Part shown: positions 7,430 through 15,837 of the stretch, in pieces
Position numbering within the stretch: the stretch's first letter is position 1
Layout: each line of letters begins with the position of its first letter
Source: Pseudovibrio denitrificans JCM 12308
Lineage (GTDB): Bacteria > Pseudomonadota > Alphaproteobacteria > Rhizobiales > Stappiaceae
Assembly (NCBI RefSeq): GCF_001310815.1
Contig: NZ_BAZK01000035.1
Coordinates: 1-41,670, forward strand
Direction of reading: 5' to 3'
DNA length: 41,670 bases
The notes under the pieces: generated by a model
Told to the model about the DNA's origin: nothing
Database searches by the model: none
Seen by the model: only the letters and a program-made list of their open reading frames with translations
Position numbers and translations under genes: made by a program

Positions 7430-8845
7430 TCAGCATTCTGGCAGGTTGACTGCCAGACCGCCTTTGCTGGTTTCTTTGTACTTGTCGTTCATTTCAACGC
7501 CGGTCTGGCGCATGGCTTCTACGCAGTTGTCGAGTGGCATGTAGTGAGAGCCGTCGCCGCGCAGCGCCAGTGAGGCCGCTGAAACTGCTTTGATGGCACC
7601 AAGGCCATTGCGCTCAATGCATGGTACCTGAACCAGGCCACCAACTGGGTCACAGGTCATGCCAAGGTGATGCTCCAGCGCGATTTCAGCAGCGTTTTCA
7701 ATCTGTTCATTTGTGCCGCCAAGAGCTGCGCAGAGACCTGCTGCTGCCATGGCTGCCGCTGAGCCTACTTCGCCCTGACAACCTACTTCTGCGCCGGAGA
7801 TAGAGGCGTTGTGTTTGATGATGCCGCCGACTGCTGCTGCGGTGAGCAGGAAGGTTTTGATACCTTCGTCGTTGCTGCCCGGGCAATGTTCGCGATAATA
7901 TTTGACGGTTGCGGGGATTACGCCTGCTGCACCGTTTGTTGGTGCGGTGACAACTTTGCCGCCTGCTGCGTTTTCTTCATTCACAGCCATGGCGTAAACG
8001 GAGAGCCAGTCATTGGCGACATGAGGCATGCTCATGTTGTTGCCGCGCTCATCTTCCAACTGCTGCTTGATGGCTGCAGCACGACGTTTCACAGTCAGGC
8101 CACCCGGTAGCTCACCTTCCGTGTTGAGGCCGCGCTCCATGCAGCCGTCCATAACTTCCCAGATTTGCCAGAGCTTGCTGTCCAACTCTTGTGGATCAAG
8201 CGAGGTGATCTCGTTGGCGCGTTTCATCTGAGCGATGGTCTTGCCGGATTTCTGCCCCATCTCCAGCATTTCTTTTGCGGTGGCAAATGGATAAGGCATG
8301 CCTTTGATTTCATCGGGAGCGTCATTGCCAGCAGCTTCCGCTGCTTTCATGCGGTCAAGCTCTTCTTCCGTCAGAACGAAGCCGCCACCGATGGAGTAAA
8401 AGGTTTCCTGCAGGTGGAGGCGATCCTGAGCATCGTAGGCTTCGATCACCATGCCGTTTGCGTGGCCGGGCAGGTTTTTTTCGAAGTCGAAGATCACGTC
8501 TTTGTCCGGATCGAAGTCCAGCTCAGGCAGGTCTGGCAGGTGGACTTTCTTTTCCTTGGCGATCTTCTTCTCAAGGGCTTCGGCTTCATCCGGATCCAAT
8601 GTTTCCGGGGTGCAGCCTGCTAAACCCAGCACAACGGCTCTGTCGGTCGCATGGCCTTTGCCGGTCCATGCCAGAGAACCGTGAAGCGTGCAGCGGAGGC
8701 GCTTTGGTGCGCCGGCACCGGGCCATATCCGTCGTCCGTCTCTCAGTTCATCCAGAAAACGTGCAGCGGCGGTCATCGGGCCCATGGTATGGGAGGATGA
8801 CGGGCCAATGCCGATCTTGAAAATTTCAAAGACGCTGAGAAACAT
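7430..8845 (-). CDS. sdaA: L-serine ammonia-lyase (single-chain, iron-sulfur)
   Basis: Deaminates L-serine to pyruvate and ammonia with a [4Fe-4S] cluster. The start at 8845 gives 471 residues beginning with the family-typical MFLSVFEIFKIGIGPSSSHT, with AAAGGTG upstream; an in-frame ATG 18 bases earlier is less likely. Cluster-region cysteines are visible in GCQGEVGSAAAMAAAGLCAAL and in CDPVGGLVQVPCIERNG. The last residue is cysteine (NLPEC), which matches the Legionella-type enzyme, where the C-terminal cysteine caps the cluster in the active site. It is one polypeptide carrying both the beta and alpha domains. It is probably monocistronic and converges on mnmD. Confidence 0.95.
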   Translation of the reverse strand: MFLSVFEIFKIGIGPSSSHTMGPMTAAARFLDELRDGRRIWPGAGAPKRLRCTLHGSLAWTGKGHATDRAVVLGLAGCTPETLDPDEAEALEKKIAKEKKVHLPDLPELDFDPDKDVIFDFEKNLPGHANGMVIEAYDAQDRLHLQETFYSIGGGFVLTEEELDRMKAAEAAGNDAPDEIKGMPYPFATAKEMLEMGQKSGKTIAQMKRANEITSLDPQELDSKLWQIWEVMDGCMERGLNTEGELPGGLTVKRRAAAIKQQLEDERGNNMSMPHVANDWLSVYAMAVNEENAAGGKVVTAPTNGAAGVIPATVKYYREHCPGSNDEGIKTFLLTAAAVGGIIKHNASISGAEVGCQGEVGSAAAMAAAGLCAALGGTNEQIENAAEIALEHHLGMTCDPVGGLVQVPCIERNGLGAIKAVSAASLALRGDGSHYMPLDNCVEAMRQTGVEMNDKYKETSKGGLAVNLPEC

Positions 8846-9290
8846 GTGTTTGGCACCTTTCAAATGGCTGGGGGCTTTGTTTTTGTTTCGTGTTGGATAG
8901 AGAAACAGCCACTATCACTGAATTTTCTAGGAATAATCGGCAAAGGCTCTGAAACCAAGCGGATTATTTTTCCCGATATTTGAAATTGACGTTGCGTTTG
9001 TCCAGAAGCCTAGGAAAATATCTGCAAAGATCGTGTGCCTGTTGATTCAACTGGGCTTTTTATCGGGATGTTTACTGAAGATATTGAAGAAAATACGCCA
9101 GCTTCACGTGGAATTGATGACCATGTTTTACTCACCCAATGTGAAAAGGGATGAAAAAACTGTCTCTGGTTCATTTTTGTGGTGCCTATGCGCAACAGTC
9201 TGTAGAAAACTCCTGAAACTACAGGTCTGCAAATCGGGGCAAAACGTATATCATAGGTGGTAATTGTTTCTTCCGATCAAGGCTGCACCT
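8846..9290. other. Intergenic region, divergent promoters
   Basis: About 445 bases between the serine deaminase gene (minus) and the MipA/OmpV gene (plus). It must carry both promoters. The frame at 9033-9263 lacks a ribosome binding site and family features, so I treat it as chance. I see no strong inverted repeat or riboswitch signature. Confidence 0.4.
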
Positions 9291-10073
9291 ATGACCGCCT
9301 CATTTCGTATTCTTGCAGGCTTAGCGCTTGCTTCCGTTTCCAGTCACGCGCTGGCAGAAGATAATTTCACGCCAGGCGACCTGACTGACGAGCAAGCCAG
9401 CAAGAGATACGTAATGGATATCGGCGTTGCTGGATTTGTTAATCCAAAATATGACGGCGCCGATGAGTACATCATCTACCCGTTGCCGTTGATTGCGTTT
9501 TCAAGATTTTATCTGCCAGGCTTTGGTCAGGTGAAGGAAGGGGAAACGCAGGGTGTCTTCATCTACCCATCCTTTGGCTTTGTAGGTGAGCGTAATCCTT
9601 CAGATTCCAGATCTTTGGATGGTACGAGCCGTGTGCCTTGGGCCGGTGAAATTGGTCTTGGTGGTGGTTTCCGTCATGATTGGTTCCGCGCCTTTATTGA
9701 GGTGCGCCATGGCTTCAACGGTCACCGCGGGTTTGTCGGTCGTGCTGGTATCGATGTGATCACCGAGGTTACTGATCGTCTGACGTTTGTGTTTGGTCCG
9801 CGTGTTGATGCTGCGGATGGTTCTTATATGAACACATACTTCAGTGTTCCGGCTGGTGGACCTTCCGGCCCTTATACCGCTGAAGGTGGTTTCAAGAGCG
9901 TTGGCGGTGTTGTTCGTGCAAGTTATGCGCTTACCGACACAATTGGTCTGCACTTGCAAGGTGGGTATGATCGTTTGATTGGTGAGGCTGCGGATAGCCC
10001 GATCACTCAAAACGACAACATGTGGTCCGTTGGATTTGGCGCTACCTATCGCTTTGCCTGGGACATGTTCTAG
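9291..10073 (+). CDS. MipA/OmpV family outer-membrane protein
   Basis: A 260-residue protein with a signal peptide (residues 1-22, ending SHALA-E) followed by alternating hydrophobic and polar strands ending in an aromatic residue (GATYRFAWDMF), as expected of an outer-membrane beta barrel. Family landmarks are GVAGFVNPKYDGADEY and YPLPLIAF near the N-terminus and the AGIDVITEVTDRLTF strand. The ATG at 9291 has AAGG eight bases upstream; a TTG at 9264 would extend the N-terminus beyond a normal signal. Family members are MltA-interacting scaffold or porin-like proteins, and substrates are mostly unknown. A strong terminator follows. Confidence 0.9.
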   Translation: MTASFRILAGLALASVSSHALAEDNFTPGDLTDEQASKRYVMDIGVAGFVNPKYDGADEYIIYPLPLIAFSRFYLPGFGQVKEGETQGVFIYPSFGFVGERNPSDSRSLDGTSRVPWAGEIGLGGGFRHDWFRAFIEVRHGFNGHRGFVGRAGIDVITEVTDRLTFVFGPRVDAADGSYMNTYFSVPAGGPSGPYTAEGGFKSVGGVVRASYALTDTIGLHLQGGYDRLIGEAADSPITQNDNMWSVGFGATYRFAWDMF

Positions 10074-10106
10074 AGCGGCTAGCACTTACAGTTTGATTTA
10101 TGAATG

Positions 10107-10136
10107 AAGCCCGGACTTGGTTCCGGGCTTTTGTTT
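10107..10136 (+). terminator. Rho-independent terminator of the MipA/OmpV gene
   Basis: Stem AAGCCCGGA (10107-10115) with TCCGGGCTT (10122-10130), 6-base loop, then a T-rich tail. Confidence 0.88.
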
Positions 10137-10385
10137 TTGTTGCTTGTGGTGAGTTTTCATCTAGCTATCTAAAAATAAAACACCGCTTGAAGTGAAGCTG
10201 GGTGTATATTCATGAAAATAGAAGCATGTATGCAGTATTGATATTGAAAGTTGTATTACCTCATTATTGAAGTATCAGCTTTGTCGCCGTCGGTAATAAT
10301 CTCCTTAGAATAACTTAATGAAAGACTCAGATTAGGGCTCGTGTTAGTTCACGACGAGTATTGCGTTGAGTGAGGGGGCTTCAGT
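10137..10385. other. Intergenic region upstream of the L,D-transpeptidase gene
   Basis: About 250 AT-rich bases that presumably include the L,D-transpeptidase promoter. I see no gene or strong repeat in it. Confidence 0.35.
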
Positions 10386-10820
10386 ATGCGTACGATAATT
10401 ACTATTTCAGGACTGCTGTTTATTTGCTTACTTCTTATGGTTCCAGCCAAGGCGTCGTCTTCCAAGGTGCTGGCTAAAATTGATATCTCCGAACAGACCA
10501 TGCGGATTTTTGTCGATGGGAAGGTGCGCCATTCATGGCCAGTGTCGACTGCGCGGCGTGGGTACAGGACGCCCGTGGGAACCTTTAAGCCAACCCGGAT
10601 GCACAAGCGTTATTTCTCCAGGAAGTACAACGGCGCGCCGATGCCTTACTCAGTGTTCTTCTATAAAGGCTATGCCATTCATGGGACGGATGTGGTCAAG
10701 CGGTTGGGAGCGCCTGCATCGCATGGCTGTGTTCGGTTGCACCCGAAAAATGCGAAGAGGCTGTTCAGTTTGATTCAGGCGAATGGCGCTTCAAACGCCA
10801 AGATTGTAATCGTGAAATAG
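10386..10820 (+). CDS. L,D-transpeptidase (YkuD domain), periplasmic
   Basis: A 144-residue protein with an N-terminal signal (residues 1-23, ending AKA-S) and little beyond the YkuD domain. The substrate histidine lies in YAIHGTD and the catalytic cysteine in the SHGCVRL motif. The GYRTPVGTFKP strand is typical of short L,D-transpeptidases. Such enzymes make 3-3 peptidoglycan cross-links or attach beta-barrel proteins to peptidoglycan; Alphaproteobacteria are rich in them. A MipA/OmpV barrel gene lies immediately upstream but with its own terminator, so co-transcription is not implied. Confidence 0.93.
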   Translation: MRTIITISGLLFICLLLMVPAKASSSKVLAKIDISEQTMRIFVDGKVRHSWPVSTARRGYRTPVGTFKPTRMHKRYFSRKYNGAPMPYSVFFYKGYAIHGTDVVKRLGAPASHGCVRLHPKNAKRLFSLIQANGASNAKIVIVK

Positions 10821-10879
10821 TGAACACGCTTTACGTGCAACGCGGATCGTGGTGTGATATCCGTCGAATAAGGCCCTTT

Positions 10880-11073
10880 GCCCTTGCTAGAGCGGGGGTT
10901 CCTTACTAAATCAAGGGCTAAGAGATGTGCTTGAAGGCTTGTGAGCGGAAGAAGCAAGTCGGGTCGCAAACGCCTGCTTCTCCCGCCGTAGCGCTGAATA
11001 CGCATAACTCAACAATCAGCGTGTCTTTCCTAACGCCAAAATCTTGCCAAAAGGTTGGCACGCTGATTTTTTT
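10880..11073 (+). ncRNA. Candidate structured RNA with three hairpins and a terminator
   Basis: Three successive stem-loops lie downstream of the L,D-transpeptidase gene. H1 is 10880-10886 with 10912-10918. H2 is 10945-10956 with 10975-10986 (11 of 12 pairs). H3 is 11014-11023 with 11059-11068 (10 perfect pairs, with further pairing possible inside the 35-base loop). Seven T (11067-11073) end the third arm, so the transcript would read on the plus strand. No convincing protein frame explains the region. It could be an independent sRNA or a long structured 3' UTR. I could not match it to tmRNA, SRP RNA or another known family. Confidence 0.35.
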
Positions 11074-11140
11074 GAAAGAGTTTTTTAGGGATAAAACGAT
11101 TTTTTTCGAATAGGCCTGTGTGTAGCGTGGATGCATTGGC

Positions 11141-11182
11141 CAAAGAAAAAGAGGGCTTTGAAAGAACGCTCAAAAACCCTCT
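11141..11182 (-). terminator. Rho-independent terminator of the bdhA-patatin unit (minus strand)
   Basis: Minus-strand stem AGAGGG (11182-11177) with CCCTCT (11155-11150), extended by partly paired TTTTGA/TTCAAA bases and followed by TTTTTC. It lies about 45 bases past the end of the small ORF at 11228. Confidence 0.65.
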
Positions 11183-11227
11183 CTATATTCTCTAAAGCTG
11201 ATTACGCAGTACCTTGATATCAGCTGC

Positions 11228-11383
11228 TTATTTAAGAGCAAAAGCTGTGCCAGTTTTGAGAGAAAAATTTGGCACAAGATCTGGGGTGACTGCATCGTTT
11301 CCATCCAAAATGCAGGTTAATTTTACAGCTTGATTACCTTTGCTGCTTTGCAATTTGCAACGCGGTTTGGGAGTGTTAACCAT
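11228..11383 (-). CDS. Possible 51-residue small protein after the patatin gene
   Basis: An open frame running from ATG 11383 to TAA 11230-11228, starting only 11 bases after the patatin stop and ending before the unit's terminator. It begins MVNTPKPRCKLQ and ends LKTGTAFALK, with two cysteines (residues 9 and 24), a mixed soluble composition and no membrane segment. No good ribosome binding site is visible, and the frame is open for a few codons upstream of the ATG. I recognise no family. It could be a true small protein, the remains of a secreted protein, or chance. Confidence 0.35.
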   Translation of the reverse strand: MVNTPKPRCKLQSSKGNQAVKLTCILDGNDAVTPDLVPNFSLKTGTAFALK

Positions 11384-11394
11384 TGCATTTACGC

Positions 11395-12435
11395 TCAGTT
11401 AAACTCGTGATCGAGGTTGAGCGTGCTTTGTTTGCCGATATGGTCGTAATTATCGTGAGCCCATTTTTTAGCTGCCTGCCTGCCGATGTCGTGGAGCAGT
11501 TCCACAAATTCCCATTGTGGATTTAATTTTGATGAGGCGCCAAACGGGGCCAAATCCTTTGTTGCTTCGATGCGATGCATGAACACGCGGGTGTATTTGT
11601 CCGTGTCCAGACGTCCTTCCTGAATCAGTCGTGTCACAAACTCGATCGCACGCAGCTCGCGCAATAAGGTGGAGTTGAATGTGATCTCGTTCAGGCGCTC
11701 TGAGATTTCCTGGGCGGTGTGCGGTAGCTCGTTTCTTTCAACCGGATTGATCTGGATGAGCAGAACGTCCGTGTGTCCGCCTTGCTTGAACAATGGGAAG
11801 AGCGGTGGGTTGCCCATGAAGCCGCCGTCCCAATACGCTTCGTCTCCAATTTCGACGGCCTGGTACATATGCGGCAGGGCGGAGGAGGCCATAACAGCGT
11901 CGAGCGTCAGCTCTTCATTGGCGAAGATTTTGATCTTACCCGTGCGCACATTGGTGGCGGCGACGTAGACGTCCACTTCTTTACAGCTACGAACACGTTC
12001 GAAGTTGATCTGCTGTTCGACGAGATCACGGAGCGGATTGTAGTTCATAGGATTGAGCTGGTACGGCGAAACAACGCGTGAAGCGAGATCCCAGGCGAGA
12101 TACATGGGAGAGTTGTCCAAGCTCCAGTTTCCCATGAACACATCCAGCGGGTTACGCTGGAACGGGCTGGTTTCACCCGCTGCGCTGACTGACTTCCAGA
12201 AGCGGGTGAGGGCTTTGCGAGCACCTTCCTGACCACCTTCCACGAGACCATCTGCCATTACAACGGCGTTCATGGCTCCGGCGCTGGTGCCCGAAATACC
12301 GATGATTTCCCAGTCTTCGTTTTCCAGGAGCCAATCCAGAACGCCCCAGGTGAAGGCGCCGTGGGCTCCTCCACCTTGTAAGGCCAGATTGATTTTCTTC
12401 CGTTCTTTCTTCGCAGTCTTCCGAGGCGTTGCCAT
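11395..12435 (-). CDS. Patatin-like phospholipase/esterase
   Basis: A 346-residue serine acyl hydrolase with the full patatin dyad. The oxyanion motif GGGAHG (21-26), nucleophile GTSAG (S51) and catalytic D203 in DGGFMGNP are all present. The start at 12435 is set by a GGAGG five bases upstream; longer starts read into the intergenic region. A basic N-terminal tail (TPRKTAKKERKK) and lack of a signal peptide argue for a cytoplasmic enzyme. It lies 52 bases downstream of, and in the same direction as, 3-hydroxybutyrate dehydrogenase, so it may act on polyhydroxybutyrate or its oligomers, or on membrane lipid. The substrate is inferred only from context. Confidence 0.92.
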   Translation of the reverse strand: MATPRKTAKKERKKINLALQGGGAHGAFTWGVLDWLLENEDWEIIGISGTSAGAMNAVVMADGLVEGGQEGARKALTRFWKSVSAAGETSPFQRNPLDVFMGNWSLDNSPMYLAWDLASRVVSPYQLNPMNYNPLRDLVEQQINFERVRSCKEVDVYVAATNVRTGKIKIFANEELTLDAVMASSALPHMYQAVEIGDEAYWDGGFMGNPPLFPLFKQGGHTDVLLIQINPVERNELPHTAQEISERLNEITFNSTLLRELRAIEFVTRLIQEGRLDTDKYTRVFMHRIEATKDLAPFGASSKLNPQWEFVELLHDIGRQAAKKWAHDNYDHIGKQSTLNLDHEFN

Positions 12436-12487
12436 ATGGACCTCCGTGGGTCGCCAGATTAGAACAGCTGGGAAATCGTAGGTTTGG

Positions 12488-13270
12488 TTATTGAGCTGTC
12501 CAGCCACCATCGATTGGCAATAGAGTGCCAGTGATTGAAGCTGCCGTATCAGAGCACAAGAACACGGCAAGACCAGCAACCTGTTCTACGGTTACGAACT
12601 CTTTGGTTGGTTGAGCGGCCAGCAGGACTTCTTTTTTTACCTGCTCCTCAGTCATATTGCGTGCCTTCATGGTGTCCGGGATCTGCTTTTCAACGAGAGG
12701 AGTCCAGACATAACCCGGGCAGATGGCATTCACCGTGATGTTGTTTTCTGCCACTTCCAGAGCAACTGTTTTGGTCAAGCCTGCGATGCCGTGTTTGGCT
12801 GAGACGTAAGCTGCCTTGAAGGGGGAGGCGACGAGAGCATGTGCGGAGGCGGTGTTGATGATACGGCCCCAGCCTGCTTCGCGCATGTAAGGCACTGCCG
12901 TGCGGATGGTGTGGAATGCGGAAGACAGGTTGATCGCGATGATGGCGTCCCATTTTTCGACCGGGAAATGCTCAATCGCTTCAACGTGCTGAATACCTGC
13001 GTTGTTGACGAGAACATCGACAGAGCCAAGGGTTTTGTGGGCCTCGTGGATCATAGCGTGAATTTCGTCAGGCTTGGTCATGTCTGCTGAAGAATAAACG
13101 CATTTCACGCCAAAGTCGGCTTCGATACCTGCGCGCTCTTTCTCGATTGCGTCTGCATCCCCAAAGCCGTTGATCATGATGTTGGCGCCTTGCTTCGCCA
13201 TTGCACGGGCATAAGCAAGGCCGATGCCGGAGGTGGAGCCAGTGATTACAGCGGTTTTCCCTGAGAGCAT
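12488..13270 (-). CDS. bdhA: 3-hydroxybutyrate dehydrogenase (SDR family)
   Basis: Oxidises D-3-hydroxybutyrate to acetoacetate with NAD+, the step after polyhydroxybutyrate breakdown. The protein is 260 residues from the ATG at 13270, which has GGAG eight bases upstream. The cofactor motif TGSTSGIG (10-17), the NNAG motif at 89-92 and the catalytic residues S142, Y155 and K159 (YVSAK) are all present. Family-specific segments are GIQHVEAIEHFP, ICPGYVWTPLVEKQIP and LPIDGGWTAQ at the C-terminus. It is the first gene of a probable two- or three-gene unit with the patatin-like hydrolase. Confidence 0.94.
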   Translation of the reverse strand: MLSGKTAVITGSTSGIGLAYARAMAKQGANIMINGFGDADAIEKERAGIEADFGVKCVYSSADMTKPDEIHAMIHEAHKTLGSVDVLVNNAGIQHVEAIEHFPVEKWDAIIAINLSSAFHTIRTAVPYMREAGWGRIINTASAHALVASPFKAAYVSAKHGIAGLTKTVALEVAENNITVNAICPGYVWTPLVEKQIPDTMKARNMTEEQVKKEVLLAAQPTKEFVTVEQVAGLAVFLCSDTAASITGTLLPIDGGWTAQ

Positions 13271-13641
13271 TTTGAGTCTCCTGACCAAATGTATTGAAAA
13301 ATGAGTTGGTGTGAGCTTGCGCCACTTTTTAGTCTGGTTGCATTAGCAAAAAGCATAGTTATCTAGCGTGCAGTGCAAAAAGGTCAGAAGTGACCGCCAA
13401 TCTGTCTTTTGTCCTTAATGTAAGGTTAGAGATGCGTGCGTTGCGTCAAAAGCTCTCTGGCATTTTGTGTTTCCCGATGATGCTGAGGACCTAGCATCAT
13501 TCCGAGGAGAGGTTTACTGTGAAATCTTGGGGAGCATGATGGTGTCTGGAGATGACATCAAACTGAGTTGAGAGTGCGCTAAAAAGTTGACAGGGCGGGC
13601 TGCATGCTGCACTTGCTTGCCTAAAGATTTATCCCAGTGGA
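13271..13641. other. Divergent intergenic region between bdhA and ispG
   Basis: About 370 bases without a gene. It holds an 8-bp inverted repeat (ATGATGCT, 13477-13484, with AGCATCAT, 13493-13500, 8-base spacer) with no T run, so it may be an operator rather than a terminator. A TTGACA at 13587-13592 is a possible -35 of ispG but lacks a good -10. Confidence 0.4.
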
Positions 13642-14919
13642 ATGATCATGACTAACAAGAGCCAAACCTATATTTCTTCCCCGTTTCCGCGCCGTCGTTC
13701 TGTGGCTGTCGACGTTGGTGGGGTGATTGTTGGCGGTGAAGCGCCTGTTGTTGTTCAGTCCATGACCAATACCGATACTGCAGACGTGGACTCCACTGTC
13801 GCGCAGGTGTCTGCATTGGCACGTGCTGGCTCTGAGCTGGTGCGTATTACTGTTGACCGTGATGAAGCTGCTGCTGCTGTGCCACGCATTAAAGAGCGTT
13901 TGCAGCGCATTGGTGTCAATGTTCCGCTGGTTGGTGACTTCCATTACATCGGGCATAAGCTACTCGCAGATCATCCTGACTGTGCTGAAGCGCTCGACAA
14001 GTACCGGATTAACCCGGGAAACGTTGGTTTCAAAACCAAGAAGGATAAGCAGTTCGGCCAGATCATCGAAATGGCGATGAAGCACGATAAGCCTGTGCGC
14101 ATTGGCGTGAACTGGGGCTCCCTTGATCAGGAGCTGCTGACACATCTGATGGATAAGAACCAGGAAGAGGGTTCTCCGCTGACTGCGCAGGAAGTGATGC
14201 GCGAAGCGATTTGCCAGTCTGGTTTGCTATCTGCTCAGCGCGCTGAAGAGCTTGGGCTTGGCCGCGATAAGATCATCTTGTCCGCGAAGGTGTCTCAGGT
14301 TCAGGATCTGATTGCTGTTTACACAGATCTGGCACAGCGCTGTGATTATGCGCTTCACCTTGGTCTGACTGAAGCTGGTATGGGAACGAAGGGCATTGTG
14401 GCTTCTTCTGCGTCTATGGGCATTCTGCTGCAGCAGGGCATTGGTGATACTATTCGTATTTCTTTGACACCTGAGCCGGGTGGAGATCGTACCCGTGAGG
14501 TTCAGGTTTCTCAGGAACTGTTGCAAACTATGGGTTTCCGCAGCTTTGTGCCGATTGTTGCGGCATGTCCGGGCTGTGGCCGTACAACTTCCACCGTCTT
14601 CCAGGAGTTGGCGCAAGACATTCAGGAACATATTCGCGAGAGCATGCCGAAATGGCGTGAGCAGTATCCGGGTGTTGAAGAGCTCAACGTTGCGGTTATG
14701 GGCTGTATCGTGAATGGTCCGGGTGAGTCCAAGCACGCTGATATTGGAATTTCCCTGCCGGGTACGGGTGAAACACCTGCTGCACCTGTGTTTGTTGACG
14801 GTGTTAAAACTGTTACCCTGCGTGGGCCGAACATCGCTAATGAATTTAAAGCGATGGTTCTGGATTATATCGAGAAGCGCTATGGTACCGGCGTTTCTTC
14901 AGAACACGAGATTTCCTAG
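13642..14919 (+). CDS. ispG: IspG (GcpE), 4-hydroxy-3-methylbut-2-enyl diphosphate synthase
   Basis: Penultimate step of the MEP isoprenoid pathway: converts MEcPP to HMBPP using a [4Fe-4S] cluster. The 425-residue product has the TIM-barrel start (VVVQSMTNTDTADVDSTV, LVRITVDRDEAA) and the cluster-binding C-terminal domain with CPGCGR and, further on, MGCIVNGPGESKHADIGIS. An in-frame ATG at 13648 is an equally possible start; neither has a strong ribosome binding site. The stop TAG is directly followed by the ATG of pdxY, so the two are co-transcribed. Confidence 0.97.
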   Translation: MIMTNKSQTYISSPFPRRRSVAVDVGGVIVGGEAPVVVQSMTNTDTADVDSTVAQVSALARAGSELVRITVDRDEAAAAVPRIKERLQRIGVNVPLVGDFHYIGHKLLADHPDCAEALDKYRINPGNVGFKTKKDKQFGQIIEMAMKHDKPVRIGVNWGSLDQELLTHLMDKNQEEGSPLTAQEVMREAICQSGLLSAQRAEELGLGRDKIILSAKVSQVQDLIAVYTDLAQRCDYALHLGLTEAGMGTKGIVASSASMGILLQQGIGDTIRISLTPEPGGDRTREVQVSQELLQTMGFRSFVPIVAACPGCGRTTSTVFQELAQDIQEHIRESMPKWREQYPGVEELNVAVMGCIVNGPGESKHADIGISLPGTGETPAAPVFVDGVKTVTLRGPNIANEFKAMVLDYIEKRYGTGVSSEHEIS

Positions 14920-15837
14920 ATGTCGCTTGAGCGGTTTGTCAAAAAAGTAGAGCACAAAATCAGAGACAATGCCCCGAAGGAAAAACCTTCGGTTCTGGTG
15001 ATCTCCTCTCAGGTCGTCAGTGGCTGTGTTGGCACGCGTAGCGCTGTGTTTGCACTGGAGCGCATGGGCTTCAATGTCTGGATGTTGCCTACTATTTTGC
15101 TGCCGTGGCATCCGGGGCAAGGTGCAGGTGAGCGGATTTCTGCCAGTGAAGAAGCGTTTACGCAGATCACCCAACAAATTTGTGCGAGTGACCGGCTGAG
15201 CTCCGTTAAAGGCGTCATCTCTGGTTATATGGCAAACGCCGCTCAGGTTACTGAGGTGGCGAAGATCGTGGAAGAGGTGAAGAGCCGTAATGATGATGCG
15301 GTTTATCTCTGCGATCCTGTGATCGGTGACAAAGGCGGGCTTTATGTTGCTGAGCCTATCGCTGAAGCTATTCGCGATCAGCTGTTGCCTTTGGCAGACG
15401 TTATCACGCCAAACCGCTATGAGCTTGCGTGGCTGAGTGGGTTTGGTACCGAGATGGAAAATGAAGCTGTTGCAGCGGCGCGTACGCTACAGGTGGAGCG
15501 GACGATTGTGACGTCTTCTCCTGCTATCCGGCGTAATTCCATTTCCAACTTGCTGGTTGGCCCGCGTGGAAGTCTGGCGATTGAGCATGCAGAAGTGCAG
15601 GGCGCTCCGCATGGCACTGGCGATTTGCTGGCGGCGCTTTATCTGGCGCGCAGTTTGAGTGGCCAGAGTGACGAAGAGGCGTTGAAAAAAGCGACTGCTT
15701 CAACATTTGAGCTGGTTGCTCGCTCTGTGAAAGTTGGTTCTGACGATTTGCTTTACTCGGAGCATCAGGATCCGCTGATCCAGCCGATGGCATTGGTGAA
15801 TAGTCGCCGCGTGGTAGAGGCTCCTGAGCGTGCCTGA
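14920..15837 (+). CDS. pdxY: Pyridoxal kinase (PdxY-like)
   Basis: A PfkB/ribokinase-superfamily kinase that phosphorylates pyridoxal to the coenzyme PLP. The 305-residue product shows VLVISSQVVSGCVGTRSAVFALERMGF near the N-terminus, the conserved LLPWHPGQG loop, YLCDPVIGDKGG, DVITPNRYELAWLSG and the catalytic GTGD (within GAPHGTGDLLAAL). The start codon touches the ispG stop, and the gene overlaps the next gene by eight bases, so all three are one operon. Confidence 0.9.
   Translation: MSLERFVKKVEHKIRDNAPKEKPSVLVISSQVVSGCVGTRSAVFALERMGFNVWMLPTILLPWHPGQGAGERISASEEAFTQITQQICASDRLSSVKGVISGYMANAAQVTEVAKIVEEVKSRNDDAVYLCDPVIGDKGGLYVAEPIAEAIRDQLLPLADVITPNRYELAWLSGFGTEMENEAVAAARTLQVERTIVTSSPAIRRNSISNLLVGPRGSLAIEHAEVQGAPHGTGDLLAALYLARSLSGQSDEEALKKATASTFELVARSVKVGSDDLLYSEHQDPLIQPMALVNSRRVVEAPERA

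Noticed and set aside
9033..9263. 76-residue plus-strand frame upstream of the MipA/OmpV gene
   Set aside because: No start signals or recognisable domain; lies in a divergent promoter region.
10930..11020. Possible tmRNA tag (a GCAAACGCC stretch) or SRP RNA (a GGAAGAAGCA stretch)
   Set aside because: The encoded tag does not end like known tags, no tRNA-like ends are present and the SRP-type loop context is missing.
10925..11113. 62-residue plus-strand frame over the hairpin region
   Set aside because: It runs through all three stem-loops, has no ribosome binding site and a shapeless composition.
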